Shown: positions 25,370 to 34,787, numbered from the stretch's first letter. The stretch: DNA of 64,000 nt from Flammeovirgaceae bacterium 311 (GCA_000597885.1 CP004371.1:2930501-2994500), one strand, 5' to 3'. Notes: generated by a model not told the origin, from the letters alone. Made by a program: numbers and translations.

Positions 25370-26941
25370 TTATTCCAACACAATCTCTGTGGGATCTTTC
25401 CAGATGATGGAAGAGTAAACTTCCTCATCGGTGAGCTTACGGGGAGGTGCAGTGAAGCCCGAAGCAATAAACTTCTCCTTCAGCTCATTCAGGGTTTTGA
25501 AATCCGACCCCCAGAACACATTATTCATTACTTTGTAATAGCCTTTCAGTTCTTTGATTGCCCGCTGCCACTGGTTAGGGTGTTTCTGGCTAAGTTCGTC
25601 CTGCATATCCAGGCATATGGCCAGGTAAACAGCCTTTGCTGAACTGGCCCTATCTTCGCTAAGCAGGTCTCTTTCAATACTGCTGTTCAGGGCTGCGAGT
25701 AGGATCTTCTGCTGGCTGTCTTTGGTTCTGAGGGGCACCACTGCTCTGGGCTTTTCTGCTGGTATCTTATAGACTATCCGTTGGTTTGAAACTATTTTAG
25801 CACCCCCATTTTCTTCGTTCAGCAGCTCAAAGAGTTCAATGACCCTGTCGGCAAAGCTGGTAATGGTTTCATCTTCCGGCATATTGTCGCGGGTGGTATT
25901 CTGGTATCGGTCTACGATTTGCCAGCCCTGGCTCATCATCCATTTATAGCCTTTTACAGTACCCAGAATAGTGCCGGCAGTTGCGGCATTACAATCCGCA
26001 TCCCAGCCAAAGTTATAGGCAAACTCCATGGTGCGGGCATAATCTCCTTCACCATACAGCAGTGCTGCCACCACGCCTGCAGAATTCAGCTCATAGCCGT
26101 TGTTAGATCTGATCCAGCTTGTTTTAGGTGAGTACTTTTCTTCAATCAGCTTGCGGGTGTGTTTCCAGTCCTGAGGATACTGGCGGTGCCATTCTTTTAA
26201 ATCGGCCACCAGCATGGGCAATATGCTGCTGGTATCTGTTGCCTGCACACCTGCATCAAGAATTTTGATAATATCGCTTTCCACAAATGCTGTGGCAATC
26301 ATACTGGTAAAAAACTGTGTGGTTTGTGCCGGCTCATAATCTATAGCAACATTGGTATAGTGCAGGCCTATTTTAGATGCCGATTGAGGCATGGCAGGAG
26401 CAATCAATCCAAAGGTTTCGCATAAGAACTGACCCGAAATGTTGAATTCAGCCCAGGGATTTAAAGCAATGTTTCCGGTATGGGGTGGATCAATGTCAAT
26501 ATCCATCAGTGATCTTGCATAACGGTTTGAACACCAGATGTTCTTATTGATTCTCTCCTTCCACAAGGTGGCAATATTCTGGTAAGGTATTTTTAACTGC
26601 CTTTGCTGCTGCATGGTGTATATGTATACCCACTCAAAATCAGTATCATCATCTGTAATGGCACCTTCCGGAAGAGCGGGTACATATCCACTTACATTTC
26701 CGGGCTCTTCAATAAATTTAAACTCATACTGAAGCCCGTTTTGCACCCCTATCATCTGACCCAGCAAACCGCCTCTTATCTTATCGGTAATGGTTTCTGC
26801 AGGAATCTCTATAAAGCTAAGGCTTCTATCTTCAACCCTTATTCCTTCACGTGCTGCTTGTTCGTTGCAGGCTGTTGTAAGGCCTAAACCTACCAGCAGT
26901 AATAGACCAGGCTTGATCAGGGATAATTTCTTTGCATTCAT
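25370..26941 (-). CDS. ADP-ribosylglycohydrolase-family lipoprotein
   Basis: 523 residues with lipobox 'GLGLTTAC'. The all-alpha ADP-ribosylglycohydrolase fold (PF03747) spans ~40-360. It is marked by 'DKIRGGLLGQMIGV', the metal-binding 'AITDDDTDFEWVY' and 'FGWDADCNAATAGTILG'. Exported members of this family recur in Bacteroidota PULs and there probably act on a glycoside, not on ADP-ribosylated protein; the reaction is not established. The C-terminal ~150 residues form an extra helical part with no recognised domain. It opens an operon with ChbG and GH37-like genes and shares its upstream region with the divergent GH30-like gene. Confidence 0.85.
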   Translation of the reverse strand: MNAKKLSLIKPGLLLLVGLGLTTACNEQAAREGIRVEDRSLSFIEIPAETITDKIRGGLLGQMIGVQNGLQYEFKFIEEPGNVSGYVPALPEGAITDDDTDFEWVYIYTMQQQRQLKIPYQNIATLWKERINKNIWCSNRYARSLMDIDIDPPHTGNIALNPWAEFNISGQFLCETFGLIAPAMPQSASKIGLHYTNVAIDYEPAQTTQFFTSMIATAFVESDIIKILDAGVQATDTSSILPMLVADLKEWHRQYPQDWKHTRKLIEEKYSPKTSWIRSNNGYELNSAGVVAALLYGEGDYARTMEFAYNFGWDADCNAATAGTILGTVKGYKWMMSQGWQIVDRYQNTTRDNMPEDETITSFADRVIELFELLNEENGGAKIVSNQRIVYKIPAEKPRAVVPLRTKDSQQKILLAALNSSIERDLLSEDRASSAKAVYLAICLDMQDELSQKHPNQWQRAIKELKGYYKVMNNVFWGSDFKTLNELKEKFIASGFTAPPRKLTDEEVYSSIIWKDPTEIVLE

Positions 26942-27281
26942 ATTGTATTACTTCTGCTCCCTTCAGGTACCGTGCTTTTTATGCGGCAGAAATGGACCTG
27001 CCAACAAGTTTAATTTTCTAAAATTTAAAAAAGATGCCCGAGAGTCTCATGCTGTACTGTTAGGGACCACAATGGACAATGGATTATAGACACTGGACAG
27101 GATCTGTCTGGTTGGGCACCAGCATCTATATCTATATTCCTTATACCCTAAATTTTGTACTGCACCAGTGGCCTACAAGGTGCCGCACCAGCCACCATTC
27201 ACTAACCACAGGCATACCAGTGCAGGATGAAAGCCTGCTCCTTTTTTTGATTATTTCCCGTTTACCATATCATTCAGCACC
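26942..27281. other. Divergent promoter region between two PUL units
   Basis: 340 bases separating the leftward ADP-ribosylglycohydrolase operon from the rightward GH30-like gene. It holds one leader element (27049-27060) oriented toward the leftward operon. An open frame at 27079-27285 overlaps the GH30 start and has no protein-like features. Confidence 0.55.
27049..27060 (-). promoter_or_regulatory. Recurrent PUL leader element, copy 4
   Basis: The minus strand reads ACAGTACAGCAT (11 of 12), preceded by CCCTA. It lies 108 bases upstream of the ADP-ribosylglycohydrolase-like gene and about 220 bases upstream of the divergent GH30-like gene. Confidence 0.55.
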
Positions 27282-28781
27282 ATGACTCTTAAAACCAATC
27301 TCCTCCTGCTTTCCCTGCTCTCCTGTTTACCGGGAGCGGCACATGCTCAAGCCGATAACTTCACAGCCATAGCGGCTGAAGTTGACTTTTCAAAAAAAGT
27401 ACGGGATTGGGATGGTTTTGGCTTTAATTATGTAGAAACAGCCCAAACTCTGGATTATACCAATGCACCACAGGAATACGGTGGCTTTAGCCTGCTGAAC
27501 GAAGGGCAGAAGCAGGAAATAATTGAACTGGTTTTTGGAAACGAGGGCCTGAAGGTAGGCCTGGTAAAAATGTTCCTGGACCCATACCACCAGGAGCAGC
27601 CCGGCGGAGCCTTTGACCACACCCGTACCACCCAACACATGCGCTACTTTGTGAAGCAGGGGTATGCCAAAACCAAAGAAAGCGGCAGAGACCTGACCAT
27701 CATCACCACCATGTACGGTCCGCCTGCCTGGGCTACGAAGCAAAAGGAGATTCGGGGGCGCGATCTGGATCCGGTCCAGAAAGAAAACCTGGCCAGGTAC
27801 ATGATCGACTGGGCTAAATTTTTACGCCAGCAGGAAGGCCTGCCGGTAAAGTATATATCCCTGCACAACGAGGGTGAGGACTGGATGCGCTGGGAAACAG
27901 ACGGCATCACCCACGAAGCGCTTAACTATGGCCATGATTACAATCTTTTCTGGCCACCCCAGCAGGTTGTGGATTTTTTAAGCTTTATGCCCGACATGCT
28001 TAATAAAGAAGGACTGAACGATGTGAAATTAACTCCGGGAGAAACCTATAGCTGGGACAAATTCTTTAAATGGGGATATCCTTATGCCATTACTGATAAT
28101 AACAGGGCGCTGAACAACCTGGGCCTGATTACCTCTCATGGCTTTTTACATTTTGGCTATGGCCGCTGGAACAGCTATCACCTGAGCACCGGCACCGATA
28201 TTATCAGGGAAAAACGCCCGGAGCTGCATGCATGGGTAACCTCCACCAGCTGGAAAAACATGGATGCTGAGTTTGTTACTGAAATCTATAATAACATCTA
28301 TTACTCTAAAGTAAACGGGCTGATTCCCTGGGCTGGCATTCAGCAACCTAATAAGTGGTATGGAAAAGAGGGCGATCCGAACCCCGGCTGTGCCATCTGG
28401 GTTAAGCCCGACGGCAGCTACGAGGTCAGGAGGGGCTACTATTACTACAAGCAGGTATCTGCCGCAGGCCTGCCCGGCATGGCAGTTGTCAGAACCCAGG
28501 CGCAGGAATCAGAAGTATCCATCATTGGTTTTGGTGCAAACGGCACCCCCAATCCGGATGCAATGGTGCTGATCAATGTAGGGCCTGCTGCCCGTGTTGT
28601 ACACCTTAGTGTGAAGGGAAGCAAGGCTAAAAATTTCCTGGCCTACAGAACATCAGAGGGAGAAAGAAGGCTGAATATCCCTGTAGAAAGGTTTACCCCT
28701 ATTGGTGATTTTCCTGTTCAGCAGGGAAAAATTGTTGTGGAAGTACCTGCCAGATCGGTTACGACCTTTTACGGTCAGTAA
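27282..28781 (+). CDS. GH30-like clan GH-A protein, Ser at nucleophile position (copy 2)
   Basis: 499 residues with signal peptide ending 'GAAHAQ'. It is collinear with the protein at 18951-20459: 'RDWDGFGFNYVETAQ', 'MYGPPAWATKQ', 'YISLHNEGED' with acid/base E197, 'LTPGETYSWDKF', 'LITSHGF' and 'HAWVTSTSW', where S321 stands at the expected nucleophile Glu. The C-terminal beta domain ends in 'SVTTFYGQ'. Unlike its paralogue it is a single rightward gene, bounded by a divergent promoter region and a strong terminator. Identical loss in two diverged copies argues for a conserved functional change rather than decay. GH30 relatives include beta-galactanases, xylanases and beta-glucosidases; the substrate cannot be read here. 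Confidence 0.75.
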   Translation: MTLKTNLLLLSLLSCLPGAAHAQADNFTAIAAEVDFSKKVRDWDGFGFNYVETAQTLDYTNAPQEYGGFSLLNEGQKQEIIELVFGNEGLKVGLVKMFLDPYHQEQPGGAFDHTRTTQHMRYFVKQGYAKTKESGRDLTIITTMYGPPAWATKQKEIRGRDLDPVQKENLARYMIDWAKFLRQQEGLPVKYISLHNEGEDWMRWETDGITHEALNYGHDYNLFWPPQQVVDFLSFMPDMLNKEGLNDVKLTPGETYSWDKFFKWGYPYAITDNNRALNNLGLITSHGFLHFGYGRWNSYHLSTGTDIIREKRPELHAWVTSTSWKNMDAEFVTEIYNNIYYSKVNGLIPWAGIQQPNKWYGKEGDPNPGCAIWVKPDGSYEVRRGYYYYKQVSAAGLPGMAVVRTQAQESEVSIIGFGANGTPNPDAMVLINVGPAARVVHLSVKGSKAKNFLAYRTSEGERRLNIPVERFTPIGDFPVQQGKIVVEVPARSVTTFYGQ

Positions 28782-28842
28782 TAAGTCATCAGCACAAAAC
28801 TTAGATAACACACCGCTATGATCAACCTTGATCCTTAAAATG

Positions 28843-28876
28843 AAAACAGCCCCGGCACACACCAGGGCTGTTTTTT
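28843..28876. terminator. Bidirectional terminator
   Basis: A 10-bp stem (AAAACAGCCC / GGGCTGTTTT) encloses a 12-base loop and is followed by T6 overall. It lies between the convergent GH30-like gene and the lipoprotein gene. Confidence 0.8.
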
Positions 28877-28949
28877 CATGAATCATGCAATGTTAAAGTT
28901 CTAAACCATAAGTTTTGAAATACCCGGGGTGCTTGTGGCTATTTATTAT

Positions 28950-29381
28950 TTACTCAAGCTTCACAAAGGTGATAATCTCTACAGGATCATTACTCCTATA
29001 AAAATTACCGATTTTCATCTTACCTTTTTCCACTCTAAAAAAGTAATTATGATACCTGCTGTTACTGGAAAGTGCCCAATTGAGTGACACTGAATCTTTT
29101 CCCAGCAGAGGTTTATAATTCCAGTTGCCGGAGCCGCTTTTGGGCAATAAATTTCCATTACTATTTTCTTTACCCCTTAAAAGCCAGAACCAGTCTGTAT
29201 CGGGTAAATCAGAAAAAGCAATTGTGTCTGTCCGCTCCTCCTCTTCTACCCATACTCCCTCTAATTCAAGGATTGTGATTTTATCACTACTTTCCTCTGT
29301 CTTATCGATGATATCTTCCTGGCAGCTGCCCAGCATCCATACAGATGCTAGCAGGTAGAAAAATGGCACGAAAGTTTTCAT
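28950..29381 (-). CDS. Small hypothetical lipoprotein
   Basis: 143 residues with signal peptide and lipobox 'SVWMLGSC'. The mature part is acidic at the start, then contains 'TILELEGVWVEEEERTDTIAF' and alternating strands ending 'VEIITFVKL', which recalls lipocalin-like domains (a 'G-x-W' start and beta-strands). No family is recognised with confidence. It sits between the GH30-like gene and the SusD gene, separated from SusD by several hairpins, so it is probably its own unit; involvement in the PUL is uncertain. Confidence 0.6.
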   Translation of the reverse strand: MKTFVPFFYLLASVWMLGSCQEDIIDKTEESSDKITILELEGVWVEEEERTDTIAFSDLPDTDWFWLLRGKENSNGNLLPKSGSGNWNYKPLLGKDSVSLNWALSSNSRYHNYFFRVEKGKMKIGNFYRSNDPVEIITFVKLE

Positions 29382-29540
29382 GAGTCTGCGTTAACGGTGA
29401 AAAACATCCTTTTATATATGTGAGCTATGCAATGATACAGCGTATAAGTTCTGAATTAAACATCAATACAACAACTTTCATATGTACTTAAGAAGTAAAA
29501 AAGGGGAGTCATCCCGAATTATCTAGTAACTAAGATTTCT

Positions 29541-29580
29541 ATAAAAACGGCCTCTACAGATCTGCAGAGGCCGTTTTTAT
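29541..29580. terminator. 40-base palindromic bidirectional terminator
   Basis: ATAAAAACGGCCTCT pairs perfectly with AGAGGCCGTTTTTAT; the 10-base centre is itself palindromic apart from one mismatch. Outer A/T tracts make it usable in both directions. Confidence 0.75.
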
Positions 29581-29602
29581 TAGCAGTACAGCCTTTGCAA
29601 AC

Positions 29603-29710
29603 GTAGCGAAGCGGAGTGCGGGGGCCGCCCCGCGGCAATCTGGCTTCTTTACGTGTAGATGCCAGATTGCCGCTTCGGCGGTCCGATTCGTCGTACCTCC
29701 CGGGCCTCGG
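29603..29710. repeat. GC-rich REP-like palindromic element
   Basis: A 13-bp perfect inverted repeat (GCGGCAATCTGGC at 29632-29644 with its complement at 29661-29673) is flanked by GCGAAGCGG and CGCTTCGGCGG segments that can pair outside it. The composition is much more GC-rich than its surroundings. The arms resemble the dispersed 'GCGAAGCAATCTG' type of bacterial repeat, so this may be one copy of a genome-wide element; only one copy is present here. Confidence 0.5.
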
Positions 29711-29738
29711 TGGCTCGCAAATGCAGACCCTTGAATAC

Positions 29739-29774
29739 AAAAAAGGCTCTGGATATTCTTCCAGAGCCTTTTTT
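29739..29774. terminator. Bidirectional terminator after SusD
   Basis: A 14-bp perfect stem (AAAAAAGGCTCTGG / CCAGAGCCTTTTTT) with an 8-base loop lies about 90 bases beyond the SusD stop codon and would end the SusC-SusD transcript. Confidence 0.85.
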
Positions 29775-29865
29775 GTTAAAGAACAACCCCAGATAAAATT
29801 TGGGATGAATTGTGTTTATCTAAAAACCATGTCTCAACTTAAAGGCTATTGCTGCAAATGACAGC

Positions 29866-31479
29866 TTAATAACCAGGGTTATTTTGCATAATGGCACGAT
29901 TCCTGTCAATTTCAACCTGTGGAATTGGAAAGAGCAGGTTAGTACTTACATCGAATTCAACAGGTGAAGACAATTCGGTACTGAAATGTTCATCACTACC
30001 ATCCCAGCCAGACAAGTCGATATCGCCGGCCACGTGCCATCTTTTAAGGTCCCACCAGCGCTGTCCTTCACCGGCAAGCTCTACAAAACGCTCATTCATG
30101 ATCCACTCCATGATCATGTCCTCATCGGTTACGGCCAGATCATAATCTTCAAGGCCAGTACCATCGCTTAAACCATACTCAATAGCCCACTCTCTGGTAC
30201 GTGCTCTTATCTTATTCAATTCTTCTATGGCCAGTTGCGGCTGATTGGTTTTCAGATAAGCTTCAGCGGCTATCAACACTAAATCTGCCATGCGTAACAC
30301 TCTTTCGTTGTTTACAGAGCCTCCGCCACCACGTACATCCACAACACCTGCTCCAGTAGCCTCGTCAGCAACATCAACATTGCCAAGCCAGTATTTCTGA
30401 AAGATCCTACCCTCTTCGCCGTCGTCAGGGTTGATAAACACCATCAATCTTGGGTCATTGCCAAAATTATTTTTTATTTTATCGGTCAGCAGAAATCTGG
30501 TGGTGGCACCGGCATTAGCCCAGCCGGGAGTTCCTGGCTGCATCATAAAGCCGCGGTAAATACTCATGTTTTCCACTCCTCGCCAGGCACCATCGTTATA
30601 TAGGGCCAGGTTGTTCAGGTTTGGATTATCAGCCTGTATCTCAAACAATGATTCCTGGTTATTCTCGTGGTATGCGCTAAAGTTATGGACAAAGTTTGGC
30701 ACAAGCTGCGCAGTAATTTCGTTGTACACCTGGAGTGCTGCTGAATGATCGGACATGCTTCCGAAATGGTTAGCGCGAAAAACCAAAGCCTTTGCCATCA
30801 GTCCACGGGCAGAGTTCTTGGTTGCTCTACCGGAAAATTCTGAAGCCCAGGTGTCTGGTAAAATTGGTAAAGCTGCCTCTAAGTCAGCAATTACCTGGTC
30901 AAGCACTACGGCTGGTTCGCTTAGGGGCTTGTTCATATCGTCCCCGGGTGCAAATCTATCCTCAATTACTACGGCCCGGCCAAAGACATTGAATAAGATC
31001 CAATGTGCATAAGCGCGTAGAAAGAGTGCTTCACCCTCCATCAGGCGAATTTCATCTGCTCCTCTTACGGTAGTTAAATCGTCATTTCTAACGTGATCAA
31101 TGATTACGTTGGCCCGGGCAATCATTTTATAAGAGGCTCCCCAAACCCTTTCCATTTGCTCGTTATTCGGATTTAAAGAATCGTCGAATAATTCGACAGC
31201 CCTTCTGTTCCCATTTGTTTCTGTAAGATCGTCGCCGGGCAACAGCCAGGTACTATGGGCCCACTGGTTTGACCCGGATGTGAAGGAAAGATTGCCATAA
31301 TGGTAATAATCATACAGGGCCGCATAAGCACTTGCCAAAGCCGCTCTGTAGTTCACATCCTGGTTAAATAAGCTTTGTTCGGTTAGCCCTAGCGGATCTT
31401 CGTCGATAAGCTTTGGATCGCAGCCAAAAACAGCGGTAGCTGCCAGGCCCATGAAAATATTTTTTATATAATTTTTCAT
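29866..31479 (-). CDS. SusD/RagB-family glycan-binding lipoprotein
   Basis: 537 residues with lipobox 'AATAVFGC', so it is anchored at the outer surface next to SusC. The N-terminal 'LIDEDPLGLTEQSLFN' and 'YRAALASAYAALYDYYH', the TPR-like middle ('MEGEALFLRAYAHWILFNVFG') and the C-terminal 'RVLRMADLVLIAAEAYLKTN...AIEELNKIRARTREW' are classic SusD features. It binds the oligosaccharide and forms the lid of the SusC channel. It starts 29 bases after the SusC stop codon, in the usual SusC-SusD order, and a strong terminator follows it. Ligand-binding aromatics cannot be assigned without a structure. Confidence 0.96.
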   Translation of the reverse strand: MKNYIKNIFMGLAATAVFGCDPKLIDEDPLGLTEQSLFNQDVNYRAALASAYAALYDYYHYGNLSFTSGSNQWAHSTWLLPGDDLTETNGNRRAVELFDDSLNPNNEQMERVWGASYKMIARANVIIDHVRNDDLTTVRGADEIRLMEGEALFLRAYAHWILFNVFGRAVVIEDRFAPGDDMNKPLSEPAVVLDQVIADLEAALPILPDTWASEFSGRATKNSARGLMAKALVFRANHFGSMSDHSAALQVYNEITAQLVPNFVHNFSAYHENNQESLFEIQADNPNLNNLALYNDGAWRGVENMSIYRGFMMQPGTPGWANAGATTRFLLTDKIKNNFGNDPRLMVFINPDDGEEGRIFQKYWLGNVDVADEATGAGVVDVRGGGGSVNNERVLRMADLVLIAAEAYLKTNQPQLAIEELNKIRARTREWAIEYGLSDGTGLEDYDLAVTDEDMIMEWIMNERFVELAGEGQRWWDLKRWHVAGDIDLSGWDGSDEHFSTELSSPVEFDVSTNLLFPIPQVEIDRNRAIMQNNPGY

Positions 31480-31508
31480 ATTGATTACACTAATTTCAGA
31501 TCTGGAGA

Positions 31509-34500
31509 TTAAAATCTAACATTCAGGCCGGCACTTACTGTTTTTTGCAGCGGATATCTGTCGTTCACCGGATCCAGACCAGACCAGCTGAACATATAAA
31601 GGTTATTCTGGCCGCCTACGTACACCCGCACTGAGCTTATGAGATTGGTTTTGCTTAACAAAGAAGCAGGTAAGGAATAACCCAGCTGCCAGTTATTCAG
31701 GCGGAAGAAAGCAGCACTCTCTACCCAGCGATCTGATAAACGGTTGTTTTGAGCAGGGTCGTTAATAACTGCACGCGGCATGGTGGTGCTTGGATTTTCA
31801 GGAGTCCATCTGTTAAGGGTACTGGCAGAATAGTTAACCCCTGCACCAGACATGCCTTCGAGTGCTCTTCTAACTTCATTGTACCGATCTACATCGCCCT
31901 CGCCATAAAAGTTAAAGGAAACATCAAATCCTTTCCAGCCACCATTCAGGTTAATTCCGTAGGTATGGCCCGGGATGGTATTGCCTATCTGGGTCTGGTC
32001 GTAATTATTCAGAACGCCATCGGGTGTTTCGCTATAAAATGGTTCTTCATCTGTTGGGGGGCCACCAATATCGCGGAACCATATATCGCCAGGTCCTACA
32101 AAACTTTCATTACTTACAATCCGGTCGTCTATTTGTTCATTGTAGTAGTTGGTAACCTCCTGCTGCGACTGGAAAATACCACCCATCTGGTAACCCCAGA
32201 TGTGGCCTACGGGTCTGCCAATTTCAACCCTGCCGGCACCAGTGGTTAAGGGCTGATTGAGATACAGGGCTGTTACTTCGTTTTTCAGGAAGCTGATGTT
32301 ACCAGAAATACCATAGGTGAATTCACCCAGCCTGTCGTTGAATCCCAACTGAAGATCTATTCCTTTATTATCCAGGGAGCCAATATTTTGCAGTGGGTTT
32401 AACAAACCAACTGATAGTGGTATATCTACAGTTTGTAAAATATCATCAGTTGTTCTTTTAAATACCTCAAAGGTTAAGTTAAGCCTGTTCTTGAACATGT
32501 AAGCATCGAAACCGGCATAGGATGTTGTTACCACCTCCCAGGATAATTCTCTGGTAGGATAACCCTGAACCCGCCTGCCTGTAGTGTAGTTACCTTCGCC
32601 AGGTACGTTGCTGGAACCCCATGCGTATGATGAAACGCCAGTGGCACCTGATAAGAATGCATATTGTCCTACAGCAGCCTGGTCATTACCTGCCTGGCCC
32701 CATCCACCTCTTATCTTCAGGTCATCCAGGAAAGGAATGGAACCTTGCATAAATGGCTCAGCACTAATCCTCCAGGCACCGGATAAGGAGTAGAAGTTAC
32801 CCCATTGGTAGTCATCATCAAAACCATTACTACCGTCTCTTCTGTAAGAGCCATCGATATAATACTTGTTATTGTAAGAATAACTTGCCCTGCCAACTAA
32901 ACCAAACCAGTATCTGCGATCCCAGCCATAAAAAGAGCCGTTAGCACCTACTGCCGGGTCCCATCCCTGCCGGTATGGATCCTCGGTAATGTTTTCAATG
33001 CTATTGGCAGAAAGGTTTTGATTTTCTCTGGTATGCCGCTGGTCCTGCACACCGGCAGTCAGAATCATATTATGCTTACTGGCAAAAGTACGATTGTAAA
33101 TGGCTGTAAAATCTGCCTGGTAGTTAAAGATGTTATTGATACGATGCTCTGCTCTGGCCAGTGTATTCGGAAAACCAGGAATTTCTGCCTGAGGGTTATT
33201 TCCTGCTATTCTGAAAATATTTACCCTTGAAATCGTATTCAGGTTGTACCTGTCCTGTGTGCCGTAATCAAGGTTCAGACTACCTCTTAAACTTAAACCT
33301 TCAATTGGAGTCAGTTCTGCATATAGCTGACCAATCTGTCTGCTAAGCTTAAAACTGTTGGTATTCAAATCGGTTATTGCCAGATAATTGTCATTTGTTC
33401 CCTGACCGTATATTCTGTGAGGGCGCCAGGTTGAAACGGTACCACCCAGATAAGGATCTATAACTTCCTGATAGCCATAAACATTATTTGGGTCACGCAG
33501 TGGCTGCCAGGGTGCTACATCGGCCATTTCCTCCAGGTTAAGCCCAATCAGGGAGGTTTGGTTGGTATATTTATAATTAACCCCAACCTTAAGCCAATCA
33601 GTAACGTTGGTATTAAGATTTATGGCTGCATTATAACGTTTAAGGTCGTTGCCGTACATCATGCCTTCCTGCTGAAAAAAGCCAATGGAAGCATAGTAGT
33701 CAACTGCATCGGTACCGCCGGAAACCTTCACATCATGCTGCTGATTAACAGCATTTTTGATAACTAGTTCGTCCTGCCAGTTATAGGTAGTGCGGTCGCT
33801 GATATAATAGGGACTTGTAGGATCAAACTGCGGACTCCTGCTTTGCAGCCTTTCCGAATCGGTACCCAGAGTTCTGCCATACAGCTGATTTTCGATGGTA
33901 ACATCCGGATTCTGATTGTTAGCAAACATCTCCTCGGTTATATCCACAAACTGCTGCGTATTCAGCATATCGAAGGTAGGGATGTTTTGCACTCCATATC
34001 TGGAGTTAAGTTCTACAGTAGGAGTCCCTTTTTTACCTTTTTTAGTTGTGATAAGAATTACGCCATTGGCACCACGGCTACCATAAACGGCTGCAGCAGA
34101 GGCATCTTTCAATACTGTGATTGACTCAATATCATTTGGGTTAATCAGGTTAAACATGTTTGGAGGAGTGGCCAGACCAAAACCTGCAATAACATCCTGA
34201 TTACCAGCACGGGGAGGCTCAAAGATCTGACCGTCGATTACATACAGCGGCTGAGAATCGCCATTCCAGGTACCTATACCCCTTACAAAAATTCTGGGCG
34301 CTTCGTTTGGGTTACCACTGGAGTTTATAACGCGAACACCGGCAGCGTTACCCTGCAGGGCAAACTGAGGCGAAGCTGACTGTATTTTTGAAATTTCGGC
34401 CTCTCCTACGGTTGAGATGGAGCCAGTAAGGTCTTTTCTTTTTCTTTCTCCAAAACCAATCACAACCACCTCATCCAGCTGGTCAATATCTGTCTCCAGG

Positions 34501-34787
34501 GCAATGTTGATGGTTGTTTGATTTCCAACAGTAACTTCTCTGGTTTGGTAACCTATAAAGTTAAACTGCAGCACTGCCTCCCGGGAAGGCACCTGTACGC
34601 TGTAGTTACCCTCATTATCTGTGGTGGTACCTGTGCCGGTACCTTTCACCAGTACGGTTACACCGGGTAGTCCCGAATTGTCTTCTGCATCCGTTACCCT
34701 ACCGGATATTCTTTGTTGTTGCTGTGCATGGACCTGCAGAACAAACAGGCTCAACAGCACACACCAGGCGGATAGAAATGTTCTCAT
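31509..34787 (-). CDS. SusC/RagA-family TonB-dependent outer-membrane transporter
   Basis: 1092 residues with signal peptide ('LLSLFVLQVHAQ'). A carboxypeptidase-regulatory-like domain (~25-105) has 'ISGRVTDAEDNSGLPGVTV'. The plug has 'LDEVVVIGFGERKRKDLTGS' and 'PLYVIDGQIF...NDIESITVLKDASAAAVYGSRGANGVILITTK', and the 22-strand barrel ends in a terminal Phe ('VSAGLNVRF'). No N-terminal STN signalling domain is present, so regulation should go through the HTCS rather than an anti-sigma factor. It imports oligosaccharides released at the cell surface using TonB energy. It is the only SusC gene of the window and has an exact copy of the PUL leader element 64 bases before its start. Confidence 0.97.
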   Translation of the reverse strand: MRTFLSAWCVLLSLFVLQVHAQQQQRISGRVTDAEDNSGLPGVTVLVKGTGTGTTTDNEGNYSVQVPSREAVLQFNFIGYQTREVTVGNQTTINIALETDIDQLDEVVVIGFGERKRKDLTGSISTVGEAEISKIQSASPQFALQGNAAGVRVINSSGNPNEAPRIFVRGIGTWNGDSQPLYVIDGQIFEPPRAGNQDVIAGFGLATPPNMFNLINPNDIESITVLKDASAAAVYGSRGANGVILITTKKGKKGTPTVELNSRYGVQNIPTFDMLNTQQFVDITEEMFANNQNPDVTIENQLYGRTLGTDSERLQSRSPQFDPTSPYYISDRTTYNWQDELVIKNAVNQQHDVKVSGGTDAVDYYASIGFFQQEGMMYGNDLKRYNAAINLNTNVTDWLKVGVNYKYTNQTSLIGLNLEEMADVAPWQPLRDPNNVYGYQEVIDPYLGGTVSTWRPHRIYGQGTNDNYLAITDLNTNSFKLSRQIGQLYAELTPIEGLSLRGSLNLDYGTQDRYNLNTISRVNIFRIAGNNPQAEIPGFPNTLARAEHRINNIFNYQADFTAIYNRTFASKHNMILTAGVQDQRHTRENQNLSANSIENITEDPYRQGWDPAVGANGSFYGWDRRYWFGLVGRASYSYNNKYYIDGSYRRDGSNGFDDDYQWGNFYSLSGAWRISAEPFMQGSIPFLDDLKIRGGWGQAGNDQAAVGQYAFLSGATGVSSYAWGSSNVPGEGNYTTGRRVQGYPTRELSWEVVTTSYAGFDAYMFKNRLNLTFEVFKRTTDDILQTVDIPLSVGLLNPLQNIGSLDNKGIDLQLGFNDRLGEFTYGISGNISFLKNEVTALYLNQPLTTGAGRVEIGRPVGHIWGYQMGGIFQSQQEVTNYYNEQIDDRIVSNESFVGPGDIWFRDIGGPPTDEEPFYSETPDGVLNNYDQTQIGNTIPGHTYGINLNGGWKGFDVSFNFYGEGDVDRYNEVRRALEGMSGAGVNYSASTLNRWTPENPSTTMPRAVINDPAQNNRLSDRWVESAAFFRLNNWQLGYSLPASLLSKTNLISSVRVYVGGQNNLYMFSWSGLDPVNDRYPLQKTVSAGLNVRF

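Larger units (their letters stand above)
29382..29865. other. Intergenic region rich in palindromes
   Basis: 484 bases with no credible gene. It contains, in order, a 40-base near-perfect palindrome (29541-29580), a GC-rich repeat-like block with a 13-bp inverted repeat (about 29603-29710) and a 14-bp terminator stem (29739-29774). Confidence 0.65.

Noticed and set aside
27079-27285. Small gene ahead of the GH30-like gene
   Set aside because: Overlaps the signal peptide start, has no codon or domain support and lies in a promoter region.
29519-29740. Minus-strand frame of about 73 residues, rich in Arg and Gly
   Set aside because: It lies entirely in the palindromic GC-rich block between two terminators; the composition comes from the repeat.
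29581-29740. tRNA gene
   Set aside because: The GC-rich hairpins do not form a cloverleaf, and no acceptor stem, anticodon loop or CCA-type end could be placed.
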